Shown one piece after another: positions 43,468 to 51,985 of a stretch of DNA of 64,000 nucleotides. The notes under the pieces are model-generated. The model ran no database searches, had not been told where the DNA came from, and worked only from the letters and a program-made list of their open reading frames with translations. The stretch spans positions 3,348,001-3,412,000 of the forward strand of contig OW818690.1 in NCBI GenBank assembly GCA_942493315.1, read 5' to 3'. The translations under genes and the position numbers were made by a program. The stretch comes from UBA5429 sp942493315. GTDB taxonomy: Bacteria; Bacteroidota; Bacteroidia; Bacteroidales; WCHB1-69. Position 1 is the stretch's first letter; each line of letters opens with the position of its first letter.

Positions 43468-43506
43468 CGTCATATTAAAAAACAGATCAGAATAATCAGA
43501 CATGTT

Positions 43507-45201
43507 ATGAAAAGAGTTCTACTATCCCTATTTTTTATTGTTTTTGTCTTTGAGACAATATTTGCTCAATCACCTTCAAAATACTGGATTCAATTTAAAG
43601 ATAAACAAGGAACGCCTTACACAATAAGCAAACCTGAACAATTTTTATCGCCAAAAGCAATTGAAAGAAGAGCAAAATATCAAATTTCCATTACTGAACA
43701 AGATTTACCTGTTAGCCCTGTTTATATTCAAAAAGTGATGGAATTGGATTCCAATATGGTCTTGTTTACCAAATCAAAATGGTTAAATGGTATCACCATC
43801 TATTCTGAAAAAGAAAACATCATGGAGCAGATTCAAAAACTGGATTTTGTTGTTTTTGTTGAAAAAACAATCCCCATGAAAGAAAAAGAGGAAAAAATTA
43901 CATCAGTTTATCATTATAATAACACCATTCCTCCTGTAACTTCAACCGGAATCCCTAAAGATATTGATTACGGTTTGAGCTACGGACAAGTTAAAATCAA
44001 CAACATTCACTGGTTACACAGAATGGGTTTTAATGGTGAAGGGATCAATTTAATGGTGTTGGATGGTGGATTTCAAAATATTGATGAGATTTCCCAATTT
44101 CAGTTTTTAAGAGAACAAAACAGATTAAGAGAAGTGAAACATATTGTTTCCCCTTCTGCTGATCCTTTCAGAGCGGGAAGCCACGGAACCATGGTATTAT
44201 CCTGTATTGCAGCATATATTCCCGGTGAATTAGTGGGAACAGCTCCGGGAGTAACCGTATGGATGGCTCAAACAGAAGATGGAAATAGTGAAAACAAGGT
44301 GGAAGAGGATAACTGGGTTGCTGGTGTAGAATGGGCTGATAGTTTGGGTATTTATGTGATCAATTCCTCTTTAGGATATACCAAATTTGATGATTCAACT
44401 AAGGTTCGGGTCAATCAGGATTTAACCGGTAAAGTGAGTAGAGCATCCATTGCGGCCTCCTTTATTGCTTCCAAAGGGATGATTCTTTGCAATAGTGCCG
44501 GAAATGAAGGGGGAAAACCATGGAATCTGATCGGATGTCCTGCCGATGCTTCAGATATAATTACTGTAGGTGGTGTTGATGTAGATGGAAAAAGAGCCTA
44601 TTTTAGTTCGTATGGTCCAACAGCTGATGGTCGTATTAAACCTGATGCCGTGGCTGTTGGAGCAGATGCTTACGTTGCAAATCCAAGAGGAATTGCAATC
44701 CGGGCAAATGGAACCTCTTTCTCTTCTCCTTTAATGTCAGGAATGGTGGCTTGTTTATGGCAGGCTTTCCCACAAAAAAATGCATTTCAAATTATGGATG
44801 CAATAAGAAAAAGTGGGGATCGTGCTGCAAATCCTGATAACTCTCTTGGTTATGGAATCACTGACTTTATAAAAGCATATAATATTTTGAATCAAACTTA
44901 TGAGATCAAAGATTTAACCATAGAATTCAAATCGTATGTGATTACAGACAAAAAAATTCTGATCACGATCACAGGTTCTGATGCAAAAGAGATTCAAATA
45001 AAAACTACTATGCGATCAAATCCTGAAAAGTTTAAAGTTAAAAAAATCAAACTAAAACCAGGTAAAAATGAGATCAAATTGAAATCATCCAAATTGAAGA
45101 AAAATCAAAAATATGATTTTTTGGATATAACCATCAATGAAGTAAACAATTCACAATCATTACAATACGTTCTTGGTATTGAAAAATCTGAAAAAAAATA
45201 A
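43507..45201 (+). CDS. Exported S8 family subtilisin-like serine protease
   Basis: From MKRVLLSLFFIVFVFETIFAQ the protein has 564 residues; the open frame reaches 39 codons upstream, across the promoter. The sequence has a propeptide-like region (about 20-150), then the catalytic domain with Asp186 (MVLDGGF), His226 (GSHGTMV) and Ser404 (NGTSFSSPLMSGM), plus the oxyanion asparagine in NSAGNEG. The DGG context of the aspartate is a common Bacteroidota variant of D-S/T-G. The C-terminal 80 residues are a lysine-rich strand domain, with no T9SS sorting signature, so it probably stays in the periplasm. First gene of a three-gene unit. Confidence 0.9.
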   Translation: MKRVLLSLFFIVFVFETIFAQSPSKYWIQFKDKQGTPYTISKPEQFLSPKAIERRAKYQISITEQDLPVSPVYIQKVMELDSNMVLFTKSKWLNGITIYSEKENIMEQIQKLDFVVFVEKTIPMKEKEEKITSVYHYNNTIPPVTSTGIPKDIDYGLSYGQVKINNIHWLHRMGFNGEGINLMVLDGGFQNIDEISQFQFLREQNRLREVKHIVSPSADPFRAGSHGTMVLSCIAAYIPGELVGTAPGVTVWMAQTEDGNSENKVEEDNWVAGVEWADSLGIYVINSSLGYTKFDDSTKVRVNQDLTGKVSRASIAASFIASKGMILCNSAGNEGGKPWNLIGCPADASDIITVGGVDVDGKRAYFSSYGPTADGRIKPDAVAVGADAYVANPRGIAIRANGTSFSSPLMSGMVACLWQAFPQKNAFQIMDAIRKSGDRAANPDNSLGYGITDFIKAYNILNQTYEIKDLTIEFKSYVITDKKILITITGSDAKEIQIKTTMRSNPEKFKVKKIKLKPGKNEIKLKSSKLKKNQKYDFLDITINEVNNSQSLQYVLGIEKSEKK

Positions 45202-45218
45202 TATAAAACCTAACATTT

Positions 45219-45857
45219 ATGAAAAGAATTAATTTAATTTTATTAGCTATTGTTACACTTTCATTATTTGTAACATCTTGTGAACCTGAGTATTATAAAC
45301 CAACCAATCCAAAATACAAAGTGGGTGACCTTGTTGAGATTGACGGAGTTGAAGCTGTTGTTTATTTTGTATCCTTTGATGGTGAACATGGCCAAGCGAT
45401 TGCTGCAAAAGCTGAAGCTGCTTTACAATGGGCTACCAGTGCTATTGAAACGGGTGCAACAAGTTCTACTAATGGATATTTTAACCAAGATACCGTTCAA
45501 AGCAGACCTATGGGTGGTGGTTCTGACTGGAGATTACAGTTCCCTGCATTTTATGCTGCTTTTAACGTCGCCGGTTATACTCCTCCTATTACTCCTGCAC
45601 AATTACAAACCATCAAATGGTATATTCCTTCAATTGAAGAATGGAAATTTATCTTTGAATATTATGACCTTATCAATGGTTCAATCCCAGCTGAAATTGG
45701 ATATAAAAAATTAAGAAGCAATGTCAAATATTGGACATCTACAGAAATTGATGCAACAAATACAAATATGATCACCTATAGCAACGGCACTTGTACTGTA
45801 GAAGAAAAAATGAAAACCAATAACGACCCTTGTTACAGAGCTATTATCAAATTCTAA
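45219..45857 (+). CDS. Lipoprotein with FISUMP/DUF1566-like C-terminal region
   Basis: 212 residues, lipobox FVTSCEP (Cys21) followed by acidic residues. The mature protein contains WYIPSIEEWKFIFEYYDLING and KYWTSTEIDATNT, which match the segments (PS..EW...; .YWTST) shared by DUF1566 and FISUMP domains of the C-type-lectin-like class. The stretch ATSAIETGATSSTNGYFNQD lies before it. Located 17 nt after the subtilase and 1 nt before the MbnP-like gene, it probably forms a functional unit with them at the envelope. Exact role unknown. Confidence 0.72.
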   Translation: MKRINLILLAIVTLSLFVTSCEPEYYKPTNPKYKVGDLVEIDGVEAVVYFVSFDGEHGQAIAAKAEAALQWATSAIETGATSSTNGYFNQDTVQSRPMGGGSDWRLQFPAFYAAFNVAGYTPPITPAQLQTIKWYIPSIEEWKFIFEYYDLINGSIPAEIGYKKLRSNVKYWTSTEIDATNTNMITYSNGTCTVEEKMKTNNDPCYRAIIKF

Positions 45858-45858
45858 A

Positions 45859-46644
45859 ATGAAATATTCATTTCCGATATTTGTACTGGCAATTTTCTTA
45901 CTCACTGCATGTGATCCTGATCCTAAAACTGGTGATGTTGCAATACATTTCACCCATTATGTAGATCAGTCTCCCCTTCAATTGAATCAAACAATTTATA
46001 CAAATGCAGCGGAGAATCCCTATCAGGTGAATGAAGTGAAATATTTTGTTTCCAAACTCTATTTTATTACAACCGATAATAAACTAGTAAAAGTGGAACA
46101 AGATGCCGGTTTACATTATGTGGATTTGAATTACCCAGCAACGACTTCCTGGAATATTGAAAATATTGAAGAAGGTGACTATCAAGCAGTTCAGTTTGTA
46201 TTTGGATTAGATGAAGCGGATAATCTATCCAATCGTTTTCCCAATGCCCCTGAATGTAACTTCTTCTGGCCGCAACATTTAGGGGGTGGCTATCATTATA
46301 TGCAGATTAACGGGAAATGGCAACCTCCAACGGGGAATCTGAAAAATTTCAATTTTCATACAGGAATTGGACAATTATACTACAGTAATGTATTAGCAAT
46401 CGATTCGATTTATGCTTATGTCCATAATTATATAGCATTAACAGTTCCTGTTTCTTTTACGATTAACAAAGATAAAACTTCGAATCTCGAGTTGAGAATG
46501 AATCTCGATCAATGGTTCAAGGATCCTTATGTTTATGACTTCAATTATTTTGGAAGCAGCATCATGCAGAACCAGAATGCGCAGTCGGTCATAAAAGCAA
46601 ATGGACGGAATGTTTTTCAGATCAATCCATTACTGGAAGAATAA
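45859..46644 (+). CDS. MbnP-like periplasmic lipoprotein
   Basis: 261 residues, lipobox LLTACDP. It matches the MbnP family: start VAIHFTHYVDQSPLQLNQTIYTNAAENPYQVNEVKYFVSKL, a conserved QFVFGLDEADN, PECNFFWPQHLGGGYHYMQINGKW and DKTSNLELRMNLDQWF. MbnP-type proteins bind copper in methanotrophs; most Bacteroidota members are uncharacterised, so copper binding here is a family-based guess. Its start overlaps the previous stop region by a 1-nt gap. A bidirectional terminator follows. Confidence 0.85.
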   Translation: MKYSFPIFVLAIFLLTACDPDPKTGDVAIHFTHYVDQSPLQLNQTIYTNAAENPYQVNEVKYFVSKLYFITTDNKLVKVEQDAGLHYVDLNYPATTSWNIENIEEGDYQAVQFVFGLDEADNLSNRFPNAPECNFFWPQHLGGGYHYMQINGKWQPPTGNLKNFNFHTGIGQLYYSNVLAIDSIYAYVHNYIALTVPVSFTINKDKTSNLELRMNLDQWFKDPYVYDFNYFGSSIMQNQNAQSVIKANGRNVFQINPLLEE

Positions 46645-46679
46645 AAAAAAGGCGCTTTAAATAAGCGCCTTTTTTTTTG
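46642..46679. terminator. Bidirectional Rho-independent terminator between MbnP and ftcD
   Basis: AGGCGCTT and AAGCGCCT form an 8-bp stem, extended by flanking A and T runs on both sides, around TAAAT. It can serve the convergent genes on both strands. Confidence 0.88.
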
Positions 46680-46695
46680 TATTATTAAAGAAAAA

Positions 46696-48393
46696 TTATC
46701 CAATAATCTCTTCTACTCGTTGTAATAGTTGAGTTTCTCTTTCTTTTGCTTTAGCAAGATACTCTGCAGCTTTAGCAACAATTTCGGTAGCAAAAGTTTT
46801 ATCATTCAATCCGGAAGCATTGATTTTAACATTCAAATAAGCTCCGGTAACAGCAGCTTTTGCGCATAAAACACCCACACCTGCATCGGTTACAGAATTT
46901 GGATTTCCTTTGTTGATCATCGCTTCACAAAGATCGAAAACATCGTACGAACGTTGTAAAGTGCGGAATGGGATCTCAATAGCATATTTAGTAGCTGCTT
47001 CCAAAGCATTTTTTCTGGCAGCTTTCTCTTCATCGGTTCCTTTTGGCATCCCTAAAGCATTCATAATCAGGTTGAATGAATTGGTATCTTCATCCACTAA
47101 CCAGATCAATTCCTCTTTAATTTTTTGTCCTTCCACTGCATAATTGGAGAACTCTTCCCATCTGTCATCCCAACCAGGTTTATGTGAGGAAAGATTAGCC
47201 ACCATCGTACCCAAAGCAGCGCCTAGAGCGCCCATGTAAGCAGCAATAGAACCACCACCGGGAGCAGGACTCTCAGAGGCTGTTTCATTAGCAAAACCAA
47301 CACAAGTCATATCTACCAACTTTTTAGTGGAGTTCTCTTTCTCTAACAAATACTCGATCACTTTTTCTTCAGGAACGAATGGTTTTAGATCATCTAATCC
47401 CATTGATTTTACCGCGATTTTGATCACTTCTTTCTCATCAATACCCAAAGAGCGTTGTTGTTTTTGTAAGAAGAAATAACCGGCATCCAATAATGCTTTT
47501 TTAGGAACTAACCCCACAATTTCTGCACCGGTTACGCGAATTCCTCTTTCTTCCGCTTTCAGACGAACCTCTTCAAACGCAAAGTGAAGTGGAGTTGCAG
47601 AGGTGTTGGTGATATTCATGGATACCTGAGCAATTCCGTACTCTTCAATGAACCAGCCAATCGCTTTGGTTCCTTTTAAAGTTCCGGGGATATCGATAGT
47701 TTTCCCTTTTTCATCTTTCATAATCTTTCCGGTGATCGGATTTCCTTCTCTCATGGGGCGACCTTTTTCACGAACGTCGAAAGCAATCGCATTCGCACGA
47801 CGGGTTGAGGTGGTATTTAAGTTAAAGTTCACAGCAATCAAAAAATCGCGGGCACTTATAGCTGTTGCTCCACTTTTACAAACAGATTCGTTGAATTCAG
47901 CAGGTCCAAAATCGGGTTTCCAATCAGGATTCACCAATTTTTCTTTAAGACCTTCATATTCTCCGCGGCGACAGTTAGCCAGGTTGCGTCTTTTTTCTTC
48001 AAAAGCAGCATTTTCATAGCAATATACAGGAATACCAAGCTCCTCTCCTACTCTTTTAGCCAATTTGCGGGCATAAGCTGCTGTTTCCTCCATGGTGATA
48101 TTAGAAACGGGAACCAAAGGACAAACGTCAGTAGCGCCAAACCTTGGGTGATCTCCATGATGTGTACTCATGTCAATCAACTCCTGAGCTTTAGCGATCA
48201 CTTTCACGGCTGTTTCCACCACTTCGTCGGGAGTACCCACAAAAGTAACGACAGTACGATTCGTTGAAAATCCGGGATCCACATCCAACAGTTTTACACC
48301 TTCAGATTTTTCGATCACCGCTGTAATTTGATGGATAATATCCATGTTTCTTCCTTCACTAAAATTGGGAACACATTCTATTAACTGTTTCAT
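46696..48393 (-). CDS. ftcD: Bifunctional glutamate formimidoyltransferase / formimidoyl-THF cyclodeaminase
   Basis: 565 residues, fusing two activities of histidine breakdown: transfer of the formimino group from formiminoglutamate to tetrahydrofolate and its cyclisation to methenyl-THF with ammonia release. The transferase domain (about 1-330) starts ECVPNFSEGRNMDIIHQI and contains HHGDHPRFGATDVCP with the catalytic histidine and YCYENAAFEEKRRNLANCR. The cyclodeaminase domain (about 350-560) has SPAPGGGSIAAYMGALGAALGTMV. The same fusion occurs in mammals and many Bacteroidota. hut genes for the earlier steps are not in this window. The gene is monocistronic. Confidence 0.95.
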   Translation of the reverse strand: MKQLIECVPNFSEGRNMDIIHQITAVIEKSEGVKLLDVDPGFSTNRTVVTFVGTPDEVVETAVKVIAKAQELIDMSTHHGDHPRFGATDVCPLVPVSNITMEETAAYARKLAKRVGEELGIPVYCYENAAFEEKRRNLANCRRGEYEGLKEKLVNPDWKPDFGPAEFNESVCKSGATAISARDFLIAVNFNLNTTSTRRANAIAFDVREKGRPMREGNPITGKIMKDEKGKTIDIPGTLKGTKAIGWFIEEYGIAQVSMNITNTSATPLHFAFEEVRLKAEERGIRVTGAEIVGLVPKKALLDAGYFFLQKQQRSLGIDEKEVIKIAVKSMGLDDLKPFVPEEKVIEYLLEKENSTKKLVDMTCVGFANETASESPAPGGGSIAAYMGALGAALGTMVANLSSHKPGWDDRWEEFSNYAVEGQKIKEELIWLVDEDTNSFNLIMNALGMPKGTDEEKAARKNALEAATKYAIEIPFRTLQRSYDVFDLCEAMINKGNPNSVTDAGVGVLCAKAAVTGAYLNVKINASGLNDKTFATEIVAKAAEYLAKAKERETQLLQRVEEIIG

Positions 48394-48437
48394 AATGATA
48401 ATGTTATATAATATTTTTTGTTTTTCATTTGAATGTG

Positions 48438-48445
48438 CAAAGGTA
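48438..48445 (-). promoter_or_regulatory. Bacteroidota -7 box for ftcD
   Basis: TACCTTTG on the minus strand, 44 nt before the ftcD start. Confidence 0.5.
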
Positions 48446-48533
48446 CAATTTTTTTTCTAGCAGGCATAGTGTGAAGAGATCCAATTTCAATTTATTTGAA
48501 CCTATTTATTAGGAATGAGCAATAAGAAAATAA

Positions 48534-48971
48534 TTAGTATTTAGAAATTTCTTTTTCTAAAGATCCTTGTTTGAGATTTCCCGATACCATAGTTTGATCA
48601 TTTATTGAAATGATATTATCATCATCAGAAGTAATTAAATAAAATTGAGTTGTATAATAATATGGGTTTGATACAGTTACGCTACTTGGGAAAAATTGAA
48701 ACATTACCTTTACTTTTTCAACGTAATTTTCAATTTCTAAAACGTCAGATTTACCCCCATTGCCGGTAACATCGCCAATATTTACTTGACCAACAACTTC
48801 ATTATCCTGGTATAACAATAATGTTACACTATATAAAGTTCCATTTTCGTTTCCACCATTGTTAATATGTGTAACATTGTTAACAAATTGAACAGTTGAA
48901 GGCTTATTACAGGAAACGAAAATTCCCAATAAAGCTGTTACTACTAATAATAAATAAATTCTTTTCATCAT
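48534..48971 (-). CDS. Small lipoprotein of unknown function
   Basis: 145 residues, lipobox GIFVSCNK (Cys21). The mature domain is strand-rich (VQFVNNVTH, GTLYSVTLLLYQDNEVVGQVNIGDV, EIENYVEKVKVMFQFFPSSV), consistent with a small Ig-like fold, ending DQTMVSGNLKQGSLEKE. No family is recognised. The leader appears long, since the best promoter box is about 120 nt upstream. Whether it belongs to the accessory segment or to the core chromosome is unclear. Confidence 0.6.
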   Translation of the reverse strand: MMKRIYLLLVVTALLGIFVSCNKPSTVQFVNNVTHINNGGNENGTLYSVTLLLYQDNEVVGQVNIGDVTGNGGKSDVLEIENYVEKVKVMFQFFPSSVTVSNPYYYTTQFYLITSDDDNIISINDQTMVSGNLKQGSLEKEISKY

Positions 48972-49091
48972 TGTGTTTTTTTAAATGGTTATTGTTTTTA
49001 ATCTATTTTATTTTTTTTAAAATATTTACAGAATCAGTATATTTTTCCATTTATGATTTCAACATTTTAATAAAGTGGTTTAAAGTGACTG

Positions 49092-49099
49092 CAAATATA
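49092..49099 (-). promoter_or_regulatory. Bacteroidota -7 box upstream of the small lipoprotein
   Basis: TATATTTG on the minus strand about 120 nt before the start; the leader would be long. Confidence 0.35.
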
Positions 49100-49139
49100 T
49101 AAAAAAATGCAAAAGATTTGATCATAGGAAATAAAAATT

Positions 49140-49222
49140 AAAATAGTTTATTTTACTTTTGAAAATGTAATAATGGATCGCAGATTAAATGGATGGTTTG
49201 CAACACGAATGAAAAGGATCTG
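49140..49222 (+). repeat. Degenerate direct repeat, left copy (flanks ICMT pseudogene and hipBA)
   Basis: Matches the right copy in the same orientation about 2.6 kb away over roughly 82 bp, about four bases in five by eye, including GTTTATTTTA, TTGAAAATG, AATAATGGA, CGCAGATTA and GGATCTG words. Confidence 0.55.
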
Positions 49223-49363
49223 TAAAAATCAGCGTTTGAAAATCTGTGTCATCAGCGTTCCAATTTTGAAGAAAATGTAAAAATAAACAATCAAAAAAAT
49301 AAACAAAATAGCTATTTACGTAGTAAAATCAATATTAATCATATAATAATTTAGGTTGTATTT

Positions 49364-49733
49364 TTAAAAAATAAAGGGAATAAATCTTTTAGTTCGTTTC
49401 ATGTATTGTACGTACTTGTCCCCGAAAAAAGCTTTACACTCTTTTTCATCCCATATTGCTGTATAATATAAAAAAACTGTTGACCGGGTTCCCCATTTTT
49501 TTCATCATCATTACACCGGCAACAACCAAATAAATGGATATGAAAAGAAAAATCCATGAAAATATCTGACGTATTGAAAAAGGATCCTTAAACCAAACAT
49601 TATAGTTTGAAGATAAAAGCCATGCAATGCACTCCCAGCTCACAAATCTATAAAATCCATGTGTTTTAAAGTTCAGTAAGGTTCTCCAGGAGACCATTAC
49701 AATTACTACTGATAAAATTGCAAAAGGGATCAT
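49364..49733 (-). pseudogene. Decayed isoprenylcysteine methyltransferase-like membrane protein
   Basis: The first 95 codons encode two or three membrane helices (IPFAILSVVIVMVSW and IFSWIFLFISIYLVVAGVMMM), ending at a stop shortly after KKMGNPV. In another frame, overlapping the end, FLYYTAIWDEKECKAFFGDK then YVQYMKRTKRFIPFIF reads to a stop, which is the normal C-terminus of isoprenylcysteine carboxyl methyltransferase-type proteins (E...FG..Y..Y...T.RFIP). The S-adenosylmethionine-binding part with the expected RHP motif between them is missing. So an internal deletion of perhaps 70-90 residues plus a frameshift has destroyed the gene. Confidence 0.72.
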
Positions 49734-49831
49734 ATTTAGGCACTTTTTTCTTAACGTTTATATCATTTTTCATTTTCTTAGATGTAATCCGGTTCAAATT
49801 CTTCTTGTTTTAATATCATGACAATTGGATG

Positions 49832-51133
49832 CTAAAAGCTCACAAGACTTTTAGCAATATCATTCCGGAATTGGGGATTAACATCAACTTCATCAGCAAA
49901 TTTTTTCCATTGATTTACAGTATCATTAATTTCATCCACAATATCGGCTGCTTTTTTGCATCGGATGGATTCTCCAACAACTAATAAATCTGCTTTTGTT
50001 ATCTCATCTCTCTTTCCATTTATACTTAGAGCATGTTGACTAACCCAATAGCTTTCAGGACGATATGCATGACAAATATCGTATGCCGGAGCTAATTCCC
50101 ACTTCCCATTTTGCTTTAATAAAAAGGCAAAATTTTTGGTATGATCATCACAATTCCGAGCAATAACATTAAAAACCATTCGCCGGAACATTTGCTCTGC
50201 ATCGGCATAAGAAAGTTTAAGTTCTCTCATACATTGAAAAAGTTGTTCATAACTGAAGCTATTTACCAAATTAAAATCAAAATGTTTCATTGCACAGAAT
50301 GTTTGTACATGATATTTTTCTTCTCCACCATTACGATCAAAACGTTTAGTCATAAAATGCGCTCTTCCGTTTTCTTCCAATAATCGTGAAGGCATCATTT
50401 CAATACCACAAGCTTTTGCCATATTGTAGTAGGCTATTTCTACTCTTCCATAACCATAACTATTTCCTAATTGAACATCATTTACTCCATCAAGCTTGAT
50501 GAGCCAATGTTCAAAGCCTTTAGGAGCCTTTGTTTGACCCGATTTAACCTCTCCACTCTTTTCATTCCAAGCAATAACCGCTTTTGGACGTGCACCACCG
50601 GCTGATGTTCCAATTTTTAAAATATCCAAAACAGCTTTTTCTTCATCTTTATTGAGATTTGTAGTAAAATCTTCTCTATTGTTGAGCATTTTTTGCGCTG
50701 TAGCAACAAGAGAATCTATTTCTAATGAAAATGCTTTTTTACTTTCTTTGGGAACTGTAGGTTCAAATTCCAGTGCACCCATTCCACGAGTTCCAATAAA
50801 ACATAACGTTTCTATTGGATTCATATCATCTTGTGATCGTCCTTGATGTGTTAGCCACAAATTGATTAACTGTTTACCGTATTTATCAGGTAATGAATCT
50901 GCTAATAATCCCGGTAACCCTTTGAAAGTATCATATTCTGAATTTTTCTCCATTCGAAGTTCTGGAAACAAAAACTGATTTTGTTTTTCTGAAATGGACA
51001 TTTTTAAAGGAGCCAAATCCCATCCTAATTGTTTGAATTTTGAATCAAATTCGAAAGTGGCAATGCCGGTATTTTTGTCCCATACTACAGCACCAACCAA
51101 TTGATCCCATATTTTAACTTCCGCTACTTCCAT
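49832..51133 (-). CDS. hipA: HipA-family serine/threonine kinase toxin
   Basis: 433 residues, the normal length of full HipA. Conserved blocks are GTRGMGALEFEP (115-126), the phosphate-loop GTSAGGARPKA (175-185) with Ser177 at the position of the regulatory autophosphorylated serine, FMTKRFDRNGG (about 260-270), catalytic NCDDHTKNF (327-335) and the metal-binding YDICHA (351-356). In characterised HipA proteins this kinase phosphorylates an aminoacyl-tRNA synthetase and arrests growth. It starts 3 nt after hipB. All catalytic positions look intact, so the toxin is probably functional. Confidence 0.92.
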   Translation of the reverse strand: MEVAEVKIWDQLVGAVVWDKNTGIATFEFDSKFKQLGWDLAPLKMSISEKQNQFLFPELRMEKNSEYDTFKGLPGLLADSLPDKYGKQLINLWLTHQGRSQDDMNPIETLCFIGTRGMGALEFEPTVPKESKKAFSLEIDSLVATAQKMLNNREDFTTNLNKDEEKAVLDILKIGTSAGGARPKAVIAWNEKSGEVKSGQTKAPKGFEHWLIKLDGVNDVQLGNSYGYGRVEIAYYNMAKACGIEMMPSRLLEENGRAHFMTKRFDRNGGEEKYHVQTFCAMKHFDFNLVNSFSYEQLFQCMRELKLSYADAEQMFRRMVFNVIARNCDDHTKNFAFLLKQNGKWELAPAYDICHAYRPESYWVSQHALSINGKRDEITKADLLVVGESIRCKKAADIVDEINDTVNQWKKFADEVDVNPQFRNDIAKSLVSF

Positions 51134-51136
51134 AGT

Positions 51137-51490
51137 TTACCAATCAGATTTTTCAATGTTTTCGTTCTTCCTTGATGATCCTTTTGCTCGTTTCCGTTTC
51201 TCTTTTTGCAGCTTTGCCAATGCTAAAGGACTTACAGTTTCTTTTACTTCAAATTCCGAAAGTACCTGTAGTTGATCTAAAACTCGCAAAACTTGTATCA
51301 ACGTTGGAACAGTAACTGTATCACCTCGTTCCAGCAAGCTCAATGTAGAACGACTGATTCCTGCAGAAGTAGCCAGCTCAGTTTGAGTTTTATTTTGTTC
51401 CATCCTTGTATGCCGAATAAATGTCCCAATGTATTCAGCCAACGCTTTATCGCTCATGGAAGCCCATTCTCTGAAATATTTGTCTATCAT
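51137..51490 (-). CDS. hipB: HipB-like antitoxin, XRE-family repressor
   Basis: 117 residues. A Cro/C1-type helix-turn-helix spans about 20-75 (IGTFIRHTRMEQNKTQTELAT, then SAGISRSTLSLLERGDTVTVPT). The C-terminus is basic and likely disordered (LAKLQKEKRKRAKGSSRKNEN), longer than E. coli HipB, and may contact the toxin or DNA. It neutralises HipA and represses the operon. It is first in the operon, as usual for hipBA. The leader holds a promoter flanked by paired inverted palindromes. Confidence 0.9.
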   Translation of the reverse strand: MIDKYFREWASMSDKALAEYIGTFIRHTRMEQNKTQTELATSAGISRSTLSLLERGDTVTVPTLIQVLRVLDQLQVLSEFEVKETVSPLALAKLQKEKRKRAKGSSRKNENIEKSDW

Positions 51491-51509
51491 AATAGTAACA
51501 TTTAATAGG

Positions 51510-51584
51510 TTATGAATGAATTCGAATGCAAAAATACACTTTTTTTAAACAAAAACAATAATTTGTATGATATTTCATTCATAA
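51510..51584 (-). promoter_or_regulatory. hipBA promoter bracketed by an 11-bp inverted repeat
   Basis: Minus-strand TTG (51556-51558), 19-bp spacer and TATTTTTG (51529-51536) form a consensus promoter. TTATGAATGAA (51510-51520) and TTCATTCATAA (51574-51584) are perfect inverted copies, one downstream of the -7 box and one upstream of the -33 element. This arrangement suits two HipB dimers repressing the operon by looping or occlusion. TCGAAT occurs beside both arms. Confidence 0.6.
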
Positions 51585-51752
51585 TCGAATATATATACAT
51601 TTAGTGCATGATTTATCAGTCATTTTTAAACAATTCAACCATTTTTTTCAACCATAAAAACAATGGCATTCATCAATTGTCCAATGATTTGATAGTCCAA
51701 GTCAATTTTATGTCTAATTTCGGGTTCAGGTCTAACTCGTGACATAAGAATT

Positions 51753-51834
51753 AAAAAAGTTTATTTTATTATTGAAAATGCAATAATGGAACGCAGATTA
51801 CACGGATGCTTAGCAATAAGAAGATACGGATCTG
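51753..51834 (+). repeat. Degenerate direct repeat, right copy
   Basis: Same orientation and about 80 per cent similar by eye to the left copy near 49.2 kb. Between the two lie the pseudogene and hipBA. The rest of the 51.6-51.98 kb gap holds no credible gene. Confidence 0.55.
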
Positions 51835-51837
51835 AGT

Positions 51838-51945
51838 TAAGCTAGGGGGCTTTAGCGTCGATTAGCCGGGGAGGGTTGGTTTATTTATTTATTTGTTTGT
51901 CACGAGGAAAAGGGGAATTGAGTTTTACGGGTTGTTTACAATAGT
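51838..51945 (-). repeat. Degenerate attC-like palindromic repeat (copy 1, array end)
   Basis: Shares with the copies near 54.6 and 56.3 kb the core GGGTTGGTTTATTT, TTTATTTGTTTGT and the right arm GTTTTAC-GGGTTGTTTACAA. On the minus strand it follows the last gene of the cassette-like series. The palindrome has lost most of its pairing. Confidence 0.45.
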
Positions 51946-51985
51946 GATTCTTTTTTGGAGAAAAACTTGCACCTATTTTTATTCA

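Larger units (their letters stand above)
48972..49363. other. Gene-free AT-rich segment
   Basis: No credible reading frame was seen. It holds the promoter of the small lipoprotein, a copy of the hipBA-flanking direct repeat, and a sentence-like remnant (AAATCTGTGTCATCAGCG) common in Bacteroidota intergenic DNA. Confidence 0.5.

Noticed and set aside
45280..45714. Alternative plus-strand frame of 144 codons inside the lectin-like lipoprotein gene
   Set aside because: It is leucine-rich out-of-frame translation of a gene with a clear lipobox and family signature in the main frame.
46642..46679. GC-rich hairpin considered as a regulatory RNA element
   Set aside because: It is a symmetric stem between convergent genes with A and T runs, which is fully explained by a bidirectional terminator.
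48972..49440. Possible small RNA or riboswitch in the AT-rich gap
   Set aside because: No stable conserved stem, no terminator and no known aptamer signature could be seen; only repeat remnants.
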